Positions 19,937 to 32,151 of a stretch of DNA of 64,000 nucleotides are shown one piece after another (position 1 is the stretch's first letter; each line of letters starts with the position of its first letter). The DNA is from Winogradskyella psychrotolerans. GTDB taxonomy: Bacteria; Bacteroidota; Bacteroidia; Flavobacteriales; Flavobacteriaceae. The stretch is from assembly GCF_018860545.1 (NCBI RefSeq), contig NZ_JAHKPN010000026.1, positions 111,334-175,333 on the forward strand, read 5' to 3'. The notes under the pieces were generated by a model that saw only the letters and a list, made by a program, of their open reading frames with translations, searched no databases and was not told where the DNA came from. Position numbers and translations under genes: made by a program.

Positions 19937-20180
19937 GTACATTTAGAAATTGGATGATTAACATGAAATATAATCATAACGCTGCTCTTATAATTGGTAA
20001 CACATTTGGTATTAAAAAGCAAGGTATTATTAGCTTAAAATAGGTGATTATTTATTTATGTTTTTTAATTGATAAAAATTGCTATTTGTCTGATGATTAG
20101 ATGTTTCGTCGAAAAAAATAGCAGTTGAACTCAATAAAGTTTGAATTACATTTTAAACGCTTTTATTTATAGCGCTATTA

Positions 20181-23100
20181 ATGAAAACTTTATACCATAT
20201 GAATTTCTTTTCAATCAAGAAAAGCAAAATTTCTATTTTGTTTTTTGGACTCTCAATTTTTACAATTTTTGGTGTTTCACCTTATTTTTTTGGACCAGGA
20301 CTTACGCAACCGGAAGCTGTTGGGACATTTTTAAATGGAAATTTTCCAGATGTGACCGCGTCTGCGAATCCATATCAACCAGTCTTTCCAAATCTAACAT
20401 TTAATTCACCTTTAACATTTACTACGGTTCCAAATAGTAATACGTTGATTATTGGTCAGCAAAATGGTGAAATTTATTCATTTGAGAATGATAATGCAGT
20501 GACTACAAAAAACCTCGTCGCAGATTTATCTAACGAAGTTGGAGTTGTTTGGGATGGTGGATTTTTAGGCTTAGAAATTCATCCTGAATTTGGAACACCT
20601 GGGAAAAATTATATTTACACCTATTATACGTCCAAAGATGAAAATGGTAATGATTATCCAGATGCCTTTGTGAGTGGTTTTGGCTGCTATAGAGAGGATT
20701 ATTGGGGTGGGTTTTCATATTTAAGACGCTATGAAGTAGATCCAGTAACATTTACAGTTGTTCCAGGGTCAGAACTAACTATGATTAAGATTAGAATGTT
20801 CAGTAGTAGTCATCGTGGTGGAGCCTTAGAGTTCGGTGATGATGGATTTTTATATCTAACAACGGGCGAGCAGTCTGCCTATACAAAATCGCAAAATATT
20901 ACAACGAATTTAGATGGTGGTGTTTTACGTTTGGATGTTGATCAAGACCCAACAAAAAGTCATAATCCTATTAGAACCTTAAATTCAGGCCGATTTAATG
21001 ACGAAATATCTGGTGTTGGTTATGGAATTCCTAATGACAATCCATTTTTAAGTCCTTTGGGTGATAATTTTGAGGAATATTACTCTATTGGGCATAGAAA
21101 TCCCCATAGAATTAGCAAAGATGCATTAACGGGTACAATGTATATTGGCGAAGTTGGTGCTGGTACACATGAAGAAGTTAACATTCTTAGTAAAGGTAAA
21201 AATTACGGATGGCCTATTTATGAAGGAAATGTAGCAGGACCAGGTGTAAATTGTGGAGCGCCAGATGATGGTATGTATAATGATATGGCACATGAAGGTC
21301 CTTTAGTGGCCTTTCCGCGTGCTGAAGCTAATGCCTTAATGGGTGGGTTTGTCTATAGAGGAACCGCTATGCCAGAATATTATGGTAAATATATATGTGC
21401 AGATTACGGAATTGGTGAAGAAATTTGGGTTGTTGATATCAATACAGGAACTTATGAACTTATAACAGCATTTTCACCAACCAACATCATATCTTTTGGT
21501 GAGGATAATCAAGGAGAACTTTACTTGCTAAGTCAAGGGAATAATGTTTCACTTTACAAAATGACTCAAGTCAATGGCTCACCACTTGATAATGTCCCTG
21601 AATTACTTTCAGAGACAGGAGCATTTCAAGATTTAGCAACTTTAACTCCAAGTTCAGGGGTGCTACCATATGAGTTAGTAGAATCATTTTGGTCTGATGG
21701 TGCTGAGAAAAAACGATGGATGGTAATTCCAAATGATGGAACACATAATACTCCAGACGAAAAAATCAGCTTCTCTGAAGATGGAGATTGGGAATTTCCT
21801 GTCGGTTCCGTTCTTATCAAGCATTTTGAATTGCCTATAGATGACTCAAACCCTAGTATAACAAAACGTTTAGAAACGCGTTTTTCGATTAAGGCGAGTA
21901 CTGGTGATTTTTATTTTTTAACGTATAAATGGAACACTAATCAAACAGATGCCGTTTTATTAGAGTCTGGTTTAGATGAAGCTATTGAAATCACTACAAC
22001 TGGGGGAACGTCAAGATATCAAACATGGACGTATCCAAGTACTCAAGATTGTATTGCTTGTCATAATCCTGCTACAAATGGTTCAATAGGTCCTAGAACT
22101 CGATTTTTAAATTCAAATATTACGTACCCACAAACATCAGTTAATGCAAATCAATTGGTAACTTTAAGTCATTTAGGTATTTTAGATGAAACTATTGATG
22201 ACACTACAGTTTTAGGCTATCAAACGCATAAGGCAATAGATGATCTTAATGCGAGTTTAGATGAAAGGGCAAGATCTTATTTAGATAACAACTGTGCTTA
22301 TTGTCATAGACCAGGAGGAACAGGTGAAAGAGCGCAATTCGATTTAAGATTATTTAACTCCTTATTCGATACAGGCCTTATGTATGCAGGAACCAATGAG
22401 CCTGTTGATGGATTAGACAGAATAGTTATCGCTGGAGATGCAGAAAACTCCATTCTTTTTCATAGAATTGAAAGTGTTGATCAAACGGTAGCAATGCCAC
22501 CTGTGGCTAAAAATGAAGTAGATCAGGCAGGAGTAGATCTTATTGAAGCATGGATTGATCAACTTGACCCTAATTATGAGGATCCTACAATTGATGCTTG
22601 TACCTATACGATTACTAATGTAGGAAGTGGATTGGTTATGGATATCGCTGGTGTGTCTCAAGCTAATGGTGCGGATGTCCAGCAATGGACTTTTATAGCC
22701 GGTGGAAATCAATTCAATCAACAGTTCATGGTTGAACCTGATGGCAACGGGTATTATACGATTAAAGCAGTTCACAGTGGTAAAAATTTAGACGTACAAG
22801 CAGCAGGTCAAGATCCAGGAACCAATGTGATACAATATCAAGGGAATGGTACAAATGCCCAATTATATTCATTCGAATACCTAGGAAATAATCAGTATGC
22901 CATAAAAAGTAAAGTGAACAATCTCTATTTAGGAATAGAGAATGGCTCACTTAATAATGGTGGCAGTGTTAAAACCTATGTAGATGATGGTACTGATTTT
23001 TTCAAGTGGACATTTACGGCGTTAGAAATTCCTGTAACTGGAGTGGATATATTAGAGGAATCGATAATAGTTCCTACAGGTGAAAATCTTGATTTAACAG

Positions 23101-25331
23101 CTTCCGTATTGCCTAATAATGCTTGTGACCAAAATATAATATGGTCTTCTAGTGATGAAACAATAGCTTTAGTTGATACTACAGGAAATGTAACAGGAGT
23201 AGCTGAAGGGGTTGCTACTATTACAGCAACTGCGGTTGAAGGAGGTTTTACAGATTCTACACTTATAGAAGTTTATAATAATGTCCCAATTAGCACCTCT
23301 ATTTACACTATTTCCAATGTAGGCAGTAGTTTAGTAATGGATATTGCTAATCAATCTCAAGCTAATTTTACCGATGTTATCCAAGAGCCAGGTGCCTTAG
23401 GTGATAATCAGAAATTTATAGTTACGTCTGATGGAAATGGTTATTATACGATAAAAGCCGTTCATAGTAACAAAAATATAGATGTACAAGGTGGAGGTCA
23501 AATTTCTGGTACCAATTTGATACAATATGATGATAATGGAACGAATGCCCAATTGTTTTCATTAATATATCTTGGTAATGATATGTATGCTATACAAAGT
23601 AAAGTGAACAATCTTTATGCTGGGGTAGAGAATAATTCTTTAGCTAATGGTGCTAGTATTAAGACCTATCCAAATGATGGTACTGATTTTTTTAAGTGGG
23701 AATTTACAGATTTAAGTACAACCTATACATTTGATGATAACACTGGTTGGTTCCCAAGTAACCCTATGGGAGTCGCTACTTTATATGATGAGATTATAGT
23801 TGAGTCAGGCAATGCAATCATATCTTCTAATACAACATGCGATACTATAATTGTTAATCCTGGTGCTGCACTAACCATTAATAATGGGGTGACATTAACA
23901 ACTAGTACAACCACTTTAACTTCGACTTCACAATCATATTCTAGTCTAATTGTTGATGGTACTATTGAAGGAACGGTACACTATGAGCGTTTTGTTAATG
24001 CTAATTCAGGAGGGAATGATCTTATTTCTCCACCGCTTTCAGGAGAAACTTGGGAAAACTTTTTATTATCTGATGATAATGCAACTGATATATTAAATGA
24101 CGGAAACAATAATCCAAGAACATATTTATTTGGACCTTTTGATAAAACTACAGATAGCTATCTCACCTATACCGATGCCGTTACAACAACTTTAGAAAGT
24201 GGAACAGGTTACAGAGCAGCTACAGTTGCCGGGACCAATTTAACTTTTACAGGTACTGTCCCAACAGCAGCAGTCACAGTAGATATCAGAAATACAGGGG
24301 CAACTTATGCCGATTGGAATTTAGTAGGGAATCCGTACCCATCTTATTTAGATATGGAGCTATTTTTAAGTCATGTTTTAGATAATGGCACAAATCCAGC
24401 CACAACTAACTTAGGTATCTTAGAAGATGTCTCTGGTATATATGGATATTTGGGTAATGGAGTTTCAAACATTTGGGGAGTTATTACACTGGCTAATGCT
24501 TCAGAAAAATTAATGGCACCTGGTCAAGGATTCTTTGTTGCAGCCAACGCAGCGTATCAGGATACTTACGATATTACTTTTGACCCTTCAATGCGAACCA
24601 TAGGTAACGATGATGATTTTATAGCTGGTCGTAGTTCAGAAGTGTTAACGTTTTTAAAGTTGAATGCCAGTACAGATGCGAACAGTTATGGTACGGAGTT
24701 TTATTTTAATGCAAATGCGAGTCGAGGTGCAGACCTTGGATACGATGGTAAAATTTTAGGAGATATCGCACCTAGCTTTGCAATCTACTCCCATTTAGTC
24801 GAAGATAATACAGGACTTCCTATGGCTTTACAAGCTTTAAATCCTACAGACTTAGCAAATACAATCATTCCGTTAGGTGTTAATGCAAATCAAGGGGAGC
24901 AATTGACATTTAGTATAAGTGAAACTACGTTACCAACTGAAGTAGAGGTTTATTTGGAAGACAATGTCACCAATACTGTCACGTTACTGAATTCAGGAGA
25001 TTATACACTTACACCAAATACAGATTTAAATGGTACGGGGCGTTTTTATCTTCATTTTTCAACCACGGTGTTATCAGTAGTTGACAATGATTTGGATTAT
25101 TTACAAATTTATACTACAACGCATCCAAAAACTTTAGTTATTAAAGGAGCGTTAAATGCTGCAACAGAAGTCAATCTATATGATATTCATGGTCGTTTAG
25201 TATTAAAACAATCTATAGATCACTTAGATTTGATAAATACTATTGACGTATCAAGAATAGGTACAGGAGTGTATTTTGTTAAAGTATTTAACGAAAGTCA
25301 AGTTAAAACACAAAAGCTCATTATTAGATAG
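20181..25331 (+). CDS. Giant exported sugar dehydrogenase-cytochrome c-ricin-Ig-like fusion with T9SS tail
   Basis: A 1716-residue secreted protein. Order: signal region (about 1-40; ATG at 20199 is an alternative start); glucose/sorbosone dehydrogenase beta-propeller with PQQ-family features (HRGGALEFGDDGFLYLTTGE, YSIGHRNPHRIS; about 75-460); a diheme-type region with two CxxCH haem sites at Cys624-His628 (CIACH) and Cys705-His709 (CAYCH); ricin-type lectin domain (about 803-943); bacterial Ig-like domain (about 950-1037); second ricin domain (about 1040-1177); an uncharacterised beta-rich region; and a type IX secretion sorting domain over the last ~75 residues (LYDIHGRLVLKQ, VYFVKVF). Likely role: carbohydrate-bound sugar oxidation passing electrons to haem at the cell surface. 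Confidence 0.88.
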   Translation: MKTLYHMNFFSIKKSKISILFFGLSIFTIFGVSPYFFGPGLTQPEAVGTFLNGNFPDVTASANPYQPVFPNLTFNSPLTFTTVPNSNTLIIGQQNGEIYSFENDNAVTTKNLVADLSNEVGVVWDGGFLGLEIHPEFGTPGKNYIYTYYTSKDENGNDYPDAFVSGFGCYREDYWGGFSYLRRYEVDPVTFTVVPGSELTMIKIRMFSSSHRGGALEFGDDGFLYLTTGEQSAYTKSQNITTNLDGGVLRLDVDQDPTKSHNPIRTLNSGRFNDEISGVGYGIPNDNPFLSPLGDNFEEYYSIGHRNPHRISKDALTGTMYIGEVGAGTHEEVNILSKGKNYGWPIYEGNVAGPGVNCGAPDDGMYNDMAHEGPLVAFPRAEANALMGGFVYRGTAMPEYYGKYICADYGIGEEIWVVDINTGTYELITAFSPTNIISFGEDNQGELYLLSQGNNVSLYKMTQVNGSPLDNVPELLSETGAFQDLATLTPSSGVLPYELVESFWSDGAEKKRWMVIPNDGTHNTPDEKISFSEDGDWEFPVGSVLIKHFELPIDDSNPSITKRLETRFSIKASTGDFYFLTYKWNTNQTDAVLLESGLDEAIEITTTGGTSRYQTWTYPSTQDCIACHNPATNGSIGPRTRFLNSNITYPQTSVNANQLVTLSHLGILDETIDDTTVLGYQTHKAIDDLNASLDERARSYLDNNCAYCHRPGGTGERAQFDLRLFNSLFDTGLMYAGTNEPVDGLDRIVIAGDAENSILFHRIESVDQTVAMPPVAKNEVDQAGVDLIEAWIDQLDPNYEDPTIDACTYTITNVGSGLVMDIAGVSQANGADVQQWTFIAGGNQFNQQFMVEPDGNGYYTIKAVHSGKNLDVQAAGQDPGTNVIQYQGNGTNAQLYSFEYLGNNQYAIKSKVNNLYLGIENGSLNNGGSVKTYVDDGTDFFKWTFTALEIPVTGVDILEESIIVPTGENLDLTASVLPNNACDQNIIWSSSDETIALVDTTGNVTGVAEGVATITATAVEGGFTDSTLIEVYNNVPISTSIYTISNVGSSLVMDIANQSQANFTDVIQEPGALGDNQKFIVTSDGNGYYTIKAVHSNKNIDVQGGGQISGTNLIQYDDNGTNAQLFSLIYLGNDMYAIQSKVNNLYAGVENNSLANGASIKTYPNDGTDFFKWEFTDLSTTYTFDDNTGWFPSNPMGVATLYDEIIVESGNAIISSNTTCDTIIVNPGAALTINNGVTLTTSTTTLTSTSQSYSSLIVDGTIEGTVHYERFVNANSGGNDLISPPLSGETWENFLLSDDNATDILNDGNNNPRTYLFGPFDKTTDSYLTYTDAVTTTLESGTGYRAATVAGTNLTFTGTVPTAAVTVDIRNTGATYADWNLVGNPYPSYLDMELFLSHVLDNGTNPATTNLGILEDVSGIYGYLGNGVSNIWGVITLANASEKLMAPGQGFFVAANAAYQDTYDITFDPSMRTIGNDDDFIAGRSSEVLTFLKLNASTDANSYGTEFYFNANASRGADLGYDGKILGDIAPSFAIYSHLVEDNTGLPMALQALNPTDLANTIIPLGVNANQGEQLTFSISETTLPTEVEVYLEDNVTNTVTLLNSGDYTLTPNTDLNGTGRFYLHFSTTVLSVVDNDLDYLQIYTTTHPKTLVIKGALNAATEVNLYDIHGRLVLKQSIDHLDLINTIDVSRIGTGVYFVKVFNESQVKTQKLIIR
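22610..23710 (+). repeat. Internal duplication encoding two ricin-type domains
   Basis: DNA around 22750-23010 and 23440-23700 is repeated at an offset of 690 bp (230 codons). Near-identical blocks include AAAGTGAACAATCT and ACAAATGCCCAATT / ACGAATGCCCAATT. The Ig-like domain lies between the copies. This is in-frame domain duplication, not a mobile element. Confidence 0.75.
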
Positions 25332-25364
25332 ATTATAATTAATTTATTGCAATATTAAAAAAGG

Positions 25365-25390
25365 CTGTCTTTATTAAAGGCAGTTTTTTT
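25365..25390 (+). terminator. Rho-independent terminator after the dehydrogenase fusion gene
   Basis: CTGTCTTTA and TAAAGGCAG form a stem with one G-U pair, followed by seven or more T, 34 bp after the stop codon. Confidence 0.75.
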
Positions 25391-25589
25391 TGTACAAAAA
25401 GATAAGCGTCTGTTAATTGTTTTAATCTAGGGTTATAGGATATGTAATAATTTGCTTTTCAAGGATCTACTTTTATTAAATACTATGGCTCAATAATGAA
25501 AATCAAGTCACACTGAAATAAAAAACCAAGCTAAATAAAATTAATCTAAAAAATCATAAGTCATAAATCGTAAATTCCAAATCAATCCT

Positions 25590-25597
25590 TATTTTTG
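25590..25597 (+). promoter_or_regulatory. -7 element of guaA, predicts leaderless start
   Basis: TATTTTTG (TAnnTTTG) ends 3 nt before the guaA ATG at 25601. Initiation about 7 nt downstream of the element centre would fall on the start codon. Confidence 0.5.
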
Positions 25598-25600
25598 CGC

Positions 25601-27136
25601 ATGCAACACAACAAAGTCCTAATATTAGATTTCGGATCGCAATACACACAGCTTATTGCGCGCAGAGTTAGAGAGTTAAACATCTATTGCGAGATTCATC
25701 CATTCAATAAAATTCCTTCAGATTCAGATAGTTTTAAAGCTGTTATCTTATCTGGTAGCCCTAATTCAGTGAGAGGAGAAGACGTGCTTCATCCCAACTT
25801 AGATGGCATCAGAGGAACAAAACCAATGCTAGCCGTTTGTTATGGAGCTCAATATTTAGCCCATTTTTCTGGTGGTGAGGTTGCGGAATCCAACACACGA
25901 GAATATGGAAGAGCAAATTTAAGTTTTGTAAAGCCAGATGAGGATTTCTTTGAAAATATACATGAAGGCAGCCAAGTTTGGATGAGCCATAGTGATACAA
26001 TTAAGCAATTACCATCTAATGGAGTACTTTTAGCAAGTACAAGTGATGTTGAGAATGCAGCTTACAAAATTGAAGGTGAGCAAACTTACGCTATTCAATT
26101 TCACCCAGAAGTGTATCATACTACAGATGGTCATCAGCTGTTAAGTAACTTCTTAATTAAGATTGCAGAGGTTGAACAAGATTGGACACCACAATCTTTT
26201 GTTGAAGAAACCGTTGATAGTCTTAAGGAGCAATTAGGAGATGATAAAGTGGTCTTAGGCTTATCTGGTGGAGTAGATTCGTCTGTAGCTGCAATGTTAT
26301 TGCATAAAGCCATTGGGGAAAACCTCTATTGTATCTTTGTGAATAATGGTTTATTACGAAAAAATGAATTCGAAGATGTTTTACATCAATACGAAGGCAT
26401 GGGATTAAATGTTAAAGGTGTAGATGCTTCGGCACGCTTTTTGGATGCCCTTAAAGGATTAAGTGATCCAGAGCTTAAAAGAAAAGCAATTGGATCTGCA
26501 TTTATCGATGTTTTTGATGCGGAAGCCCATTTAATTCAAGATGTAAAATGGTTGGCACAAGGTACTATTTATCCAGATGTGATAGAAAGTGTGTCAGCAA
26601 CAGGCGGTCCAAGTGCAACTATAAAAAGTCATCATAATGTTGGTGGATTGCCAGACTATATGAAATTGAAAGTTGTAGAGCCACTAAGAGCTTTGTTTAA
26701 GGATGAAGTTAGGCGTGTAGGTGCTTCCATGAATATGGATAAACAGTTGTTAGGCCGTCATCCATTCCCTGGTCCAGGATTGGCAATTAGGATTCTTGGA
26801 GATCTAACCGCTGAAAAAGTACGTATATTACAAGAAGTAGATGCTATTTTTATAAATAATTTACGCTCTTGGAATTTGTACGATAAAGTATGGCAAGCAG
26901 GAGCGATGTTATTACCAGTTAATAGTGTTGGTGTGATGGGGGATGAGCGTACATATGAAAAATGTGTAGCTTTAAGAGCTGTAGAAAGTACAGACGGAAT
27001 GACAGCAGACTGGGTAAATTTACCGTATGAGTTTTTACAAAAAACATCAAATGAAATTATAAATAAAGTGAAAGGCGTGAATCGAGTTGTATATGATATC
27101 AGCTCTAAACCGCCTGCTACTATTGAATGGGAGTAA
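25601..27136 (+). CDS. guaA: GMP synthase (glutamine-hydrolysing)
   Basis: Amidates XMP to GMP in purine synthesis. An N-terminal class I glutamine amidotransferase (nucleophile Cys80 in [19 protein letters not shown] with catalytic His and Glu) precedes the ATP-pyrophosphatase domain with P-loop [14 protein letters not shown], and the C-terminal dimerisation domain ends [10 protein letters not shown] use the ATG at 25601 (511 residues) rather than an in-frame TTG six bases upstream, because [17 protein letters not shown] matches the usual N-terminus. The TTG lies inside the -7 element. Confidence 0.96.
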   Translation: MQHNKVLILDFGSQYTQLIARRVRELNIYCEIHPFNKIPSDSDSFKAVILSGSPNSVRGEDVLHPNLDGIRGTKPMLAVCYGAQYLAHFSGGEVAESNTREYGRANLSFVKPDEDFFENIHEGSQVWMSHSDTIKQLPSNGVLLASTSDVENAAYKIEGEQTYAIQFHPEVYHTTDGHQLLSNFLIKIAEVEQDWTPQSFVEETVDSLKEQLGDDKVVLGLSGGVDSSVAAMLLHKAIGENLYCIFVNNGLLRKNEFEDVLHQYEGMGLNVKGVDASARFLDALKGLSDPELKRKAIGSAFIDVFDAEAHLIQDVKWLAQGTIYPDVIESVSATGGPSATIKSHHNVGGLPDYMKLKVVEPLRALFKDEVRRVGASMNMDKQLLGRHPFPGPGLAIRILGDLTAEKVRILQEVDAIFINNLRSWNLYDKVWQAGAMLLPVNSVGVMGDERTYEKCVALRAVESTDGMTADWVNLPYEFLQKTSNEIINKVKGVNRVVYDISSKPPATIEWE

Positions 27137-27183
27137 AAACCTTACACAATTCAGTATCATTATAAAAAAGTAAAATAGATTAC

Positions 27184-29091
27184 ATGAAAAACATTTTAGC
27201 CATCTTATTAATTGCGTTTTCAATTGTACTTAGTGCTCAAGATTATATTGAGCATACGGTAAAACCAGGTGAAACAATTGAAAGTATAGCTAAAGGTTAT
27301 TTAGTAACTCCTTTTGATATTTATGCACTTAATCCTGATGCTAAGCGTAAGTTTCAGCCTAATACAGTTTTAATTATTCCTAATTCTAAAGTTAAGAATG
27401 ACTCTATTGTAGAAGATAGTAGAGAGTTAATAGGTTATAAAGACCATAAAGTAAAACGAAAAGAAACCTTGTACGGCTTAGCGCAAGAATATAATGTCTC
27501 TGAAGAAGAAATTAAAAAAGCAAACCGCTCGTTGTATTCTGAAAATCTGAAGAAAGGTGATAAGATTAGAATTCCACGATTTAAAACAGTAGTATCCAAA
27601 CAAACTTTAACAAATACCGTTAAAAAATATACGGTTCAACCTAAAGACGGAAAGTGGGGAATAGCCTATAAATTCGGAATTACAGTAGCGGATTTAGAAG
27701 CACTAAATCCATTTATGAATGAAACTATTCAGCCAGGTGATGAACTAAATGTGCCTAATATACACGATAAGGAAGAAAAAGATATTGAGTCTTCTTTTGG
27801 GTATTATGAAGTTTTACCTAAAGAAGGATTTTTTAGATTAAAAATAAAACTCAACTTAACAAAAGAACAGCTCGAAGACTTAAATCCAGAATTAGAAGAA
27901 TCTGGTTTAAAAGCGGGTATGATTTTAAAAGTACCGGCAGGAGTTGATACGACGAGTGCATTAGAAGCTGTGGCTACTACAAATCTAAAAAGTAGTTTAG
28001 TTAATTTTAAGCCTAAAAAAATTGCTTTAATGATGCCTTATCGTCTAGATAAGATTGATGTAGATGCCGTGGAAGAAACCAAAAATATGATTAAAGATAA
28101 TCGGTTATTATCTACAGTATTGGATTTCCATGTTGGAGTTAAGATGGCATTAGATTCTGCAAAGCTATTAGGGATTTCTACAGATTTAAAGGTTTTTGAT
28201 ACGCGTTACCATATTTCTAAAACAGCAGAAATATTAGCTGAGAATGACTTCTCTGATTATGATGCGGTTATTGGACCCATGGAGGAAAAGAGTTTTAACC
28301 GTGTTGCTATGACTTTAAAAGCCTATAATATTCCTGTAATTGCCGCGATGAATAAACCAAAGCAAAGTTACACTAATGTATTTCAGACGTTACCAGATGA
28401 AAAGTTGTTGAGTAAAGTGATGATAGATTTTGTGAAAGCCGATAGTCTGAAGACTAAAGTGGTTATCATTTCAGATCATGCACATAAAACGAGTAGTGAA
28501 GCTTTACAGAAGGAATTTCCTAATTCTAAATTAATCTTAACACAAAAAGATAAAAAGGATAAAACAAAAGATGCTTATTATGTTTACCATGCTAACCTAC
28601 AGAATGTGTTTTCTGCTGGGAGAACAATTGTATTTTTAGAAACTGAGAATTCATCCTTGGCATCTAGCGTTATTAGTATGCTAAATGCGTTTGCAGTAGA
28701 TAAAACTGAAATTGTACTTGCCACGTTAAATAAAGGAAAAGCATTTGAAGGTAAAGATATTGATAACAATAATTTGTCGCATCTTAAATTTCATTACCCA
28801 TCGGTACATAAAGATTTTGATGAAACAAAATCAAATGGGTTTGTTGAGGCTTACCGAAACGAATATGGTGTGTTACCAAGTAAGTATGTTGCGCGTGGTT
28901 TTGATATTACTTTAGATCTTTTGATGCGTTTAGCTTCTGCTGAAAATTTATATGACGCATCAACGGAATCAATAGAAACGGAATATATAGAAAACAAGTT
29001 TAGATATAATAAATCACTGTCTGGTGGTTATATAAACGAGGCTGTATATATCGTAAAGTATGAAGACCTTAGAGTTGTAAAGGCAGAATAA
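27184..29091 (+). CDS. Exported LysM-repeat protein with periplasmic-binding-like domain
   Basis: A 635-residue exported protein (signal ending VLSAQ). Four LysM-like peptidoglycan-binding repeats start near residues 22, 83, 148 and 207, each ending in a 'G..L.IP' turn (TVLIIP, DKIRIP, DELNVP, MILKVP). The C-terminal half from about residue 280 resembles type 1 periplasmic-binding/receptor domains (KKIALMMPYRL, YDAVIGPMEEKSF, VVIISDHAH). The combination suggests a peptidoglycan-anchored sensor or scaffold; no ligand is known. It follows guaA by 47 bp on the same strand. Confidence 0.85.
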   Translation: MKNILAILLIAFSIVLSAQDYIEHTVKPGETIESIAKGYLVTPFDIYALNPDAKRKFQPNTVLIIPNSKVKNDSIVEDSRELIGYKDHKVKRKETLYGLAQEYNVSEEEIKKANRSLYSENLKKGDKIRIPRFKTVVSKQTLTNTVKKYTVQPKDGKWGIAYKFGITVADLEALNPFMNETIQPGDELNVPNIHDKEEKDIESSFGYYEVLPKEGFFRLKIKLNLTKEQLEDLNPELEESGLKAGMILKVPAGVDTTSALEAVATTNLKSSLVNFKPKKIALMMPYRLDKIDVDAVEETKNMIKDNRLLSTVLDFHVGVKMALDSAKLLGISTDLKVFDTRYHISKTAEILAENDFSDYDAVIGPMEEKSFNRVAMTLKAYNIPVIAAMNKPKQSYTNVFQTLPDEKLLSKVMIDFVKADSLKTKVVIISDHAHKTSSEALQKEFPNSKLILTQKDKKDKTKDAYYVYHANLQNVFSAGRTIVFLETENSSLASSVISMLNAFAVDKTEIVLATLNKGKAFEGKDIDNNNLSHLKFHYPSVHKDFDETKSNGFVEAYRNEYGVLPSKYVARGFDITLDLLMRLASAENLYDASTESIETEYIENKFRYNKSLSGGYINEAVYIVKYEDLRVVKAE

Positions 29092-29191
29092 TTTTTGAAA
29101 AACGACTCTTAATAGTCATTTCTTAGTTTTACATCCTATTTAGTATTTTACTAATGAAAAAGATGTTACTTTTAATTAGAAATAATTACTC

Positions 29192-29734
29192 TTGAAAAAC
29201 CTACTTATAATTTTAACCTTATTTTTTTTAGGTAGTACTCCAACGGAAGAGGGATCTGTAACTTGGAATGAAACCGCCAAACTTACATGGGCGGACTTTA
29301 AAGGTACGCCGAATTCAGAATCTGATGCTGTTGCTTTAACGGCTTCTGGTATTACTTTTGGGTATTCTGTTAAAACATCTGGAGAACGAATAGTTGATTT
29401 TACTACTACAGTTGAGGCTCATTTTTATCCAAATAAATCGTGGTATTTAAAAGATAAAGCGAACACTTATATTTTAGCCCATGAGCAGTTACATTTTGAT
29501 ATTACAGAACTTTATGCTCGTCAATTTAGGCAGCAAATAAAAAAGTTGGTCGTGAATCAAAATGTGAAGGAGCAGATGAATAGATTGCATGCTAAAATAA
29601 ATGAAGCAGTAAATGATATGCAACGACGTTATGATGAGGAAACAGAGCATTCCATGAATAAAGAAATGCAAAAACAATGGGAGGTCACAATACGAAAAGA
29701 GCTTAGTAAATTTGATGATTACAAGTCCTTGTAG
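29192..29734 (+). CDS. DUF922-type putative zinc protease, TTG start
   Basis: A 180-residue exported protein. The only workable start is TTG at 29192: it begins a signal-like stretch (KNLLIILTLFFLG), and no ATG or GTG in frame gives that N-terminus. The mature part has WNETAKLTWADFKG and the zincin motif HEQLH (AHEQLHFDITELYAR), typical of DUF922, a family with a predicted but unproven metalloprotease activity. The C-terminus is helical and charged. No clear operon partner. Confidence 0.8.
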   Translation: MKNLLIILTLFFLGSTPTEEGSVTWNETAKLTWADFKGTPNSESDAVALTASGITFGYSVKTSGERIVDFTTTVEAHFYPNKSWYLKDKANTYILAHEQLHFDITELYARQFRQQIKKLVVNQNVKEQMNRLHAKINEAVNDMQRRYDEETEHSMNKEMQKQWEVTIRKELSKFDDYKSL

Positions 29735-29808
29735 TTTAATAAATTTGAATTCTTACTATTATTTACACATCACAATCTACTTTTTATCTACATTAAAATT
29801 CATTTAAA

Positions 29809-30036
29809 ATGGAATTAGACGGTACAGTTTTAATTGAATTGGCACATTATAAAATGCCATTTGGCAAATACAAAAATCAATATTTAATAGATATACCAGA
29901 ATATTATTATATCTGGTATCAACAAAAAGGGTTTCCCGAAGGAAAGCTTGGACGCATGATGGCTCAGATGTGCGAAATAAAAATCAATGGTTTAGAAGAA
30001 TTGATTTATACGATACGTAGAGATTTTAGGAAGTGA
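29809..30036 (+). CDS. DUF3820 family small protein
   Basis: A 75-residue cytoplasmic protein with the DUF3820 pattern: ALYKMPFGKYKNQYLIDIP-like N-terminus, YYIWYQQKGFPEGKLG in the middle and a helical end. Members are annotated as putative quorum-sensing-regulated virulence factors, a label not supported by anything here. The gene stands alone 74 bp after the DUF922 gene. Confidence 0.8.
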   Translation: MELDGTVLIELAHYKMPFGKYKNQYLIDIPEYYYIWYQQKGFPEGKLGRMMAQMCEIKINGLEELIYTIRRDFRK

Positions 30037-32030
<1,994 letters not shown>

Positions 32031-32101
32031 TAAATAATATGTCACTTTGGCGTAAATGGAATTTTGGATAACTATTTGAGTTATTCAAATGTAGCCACTC
32101 A

Positions 32102-32134
32102 AGACCTGTCAAGTTGAATACACATGACAGGTCT
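32102..32134. repeat. 10-bp perfect inverted repeat upstream of yidC
   Basis: AGACCTGTCA and TGACAGGTCT are separated by 13 nt, ending 17 bp before the yidC ATG. There is no T-tract, so it is not an obvious terminator. It may be a leader hairpin or one copy of a dispersed palindromic repeat. Confidence 0.6.
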
Positions 32135-32151
32135 CAAACTGAAAATTAAAC

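Noticed and set aside
19861..20404. Two short plus-strand open frames between the decarboxylase and the dehydrogenase fusion
   Set aside because: The first overlaps the decarboxylase end out of frame; the second overlaps the fusion gene start. The 244-bp gap shows no other coding pattern.
25595..25600. TTG start two codons upstream for guaA
   Set aside because: It lies inside the -7 element; the ATG at 25601 gives the standard GuaA N-terminus.
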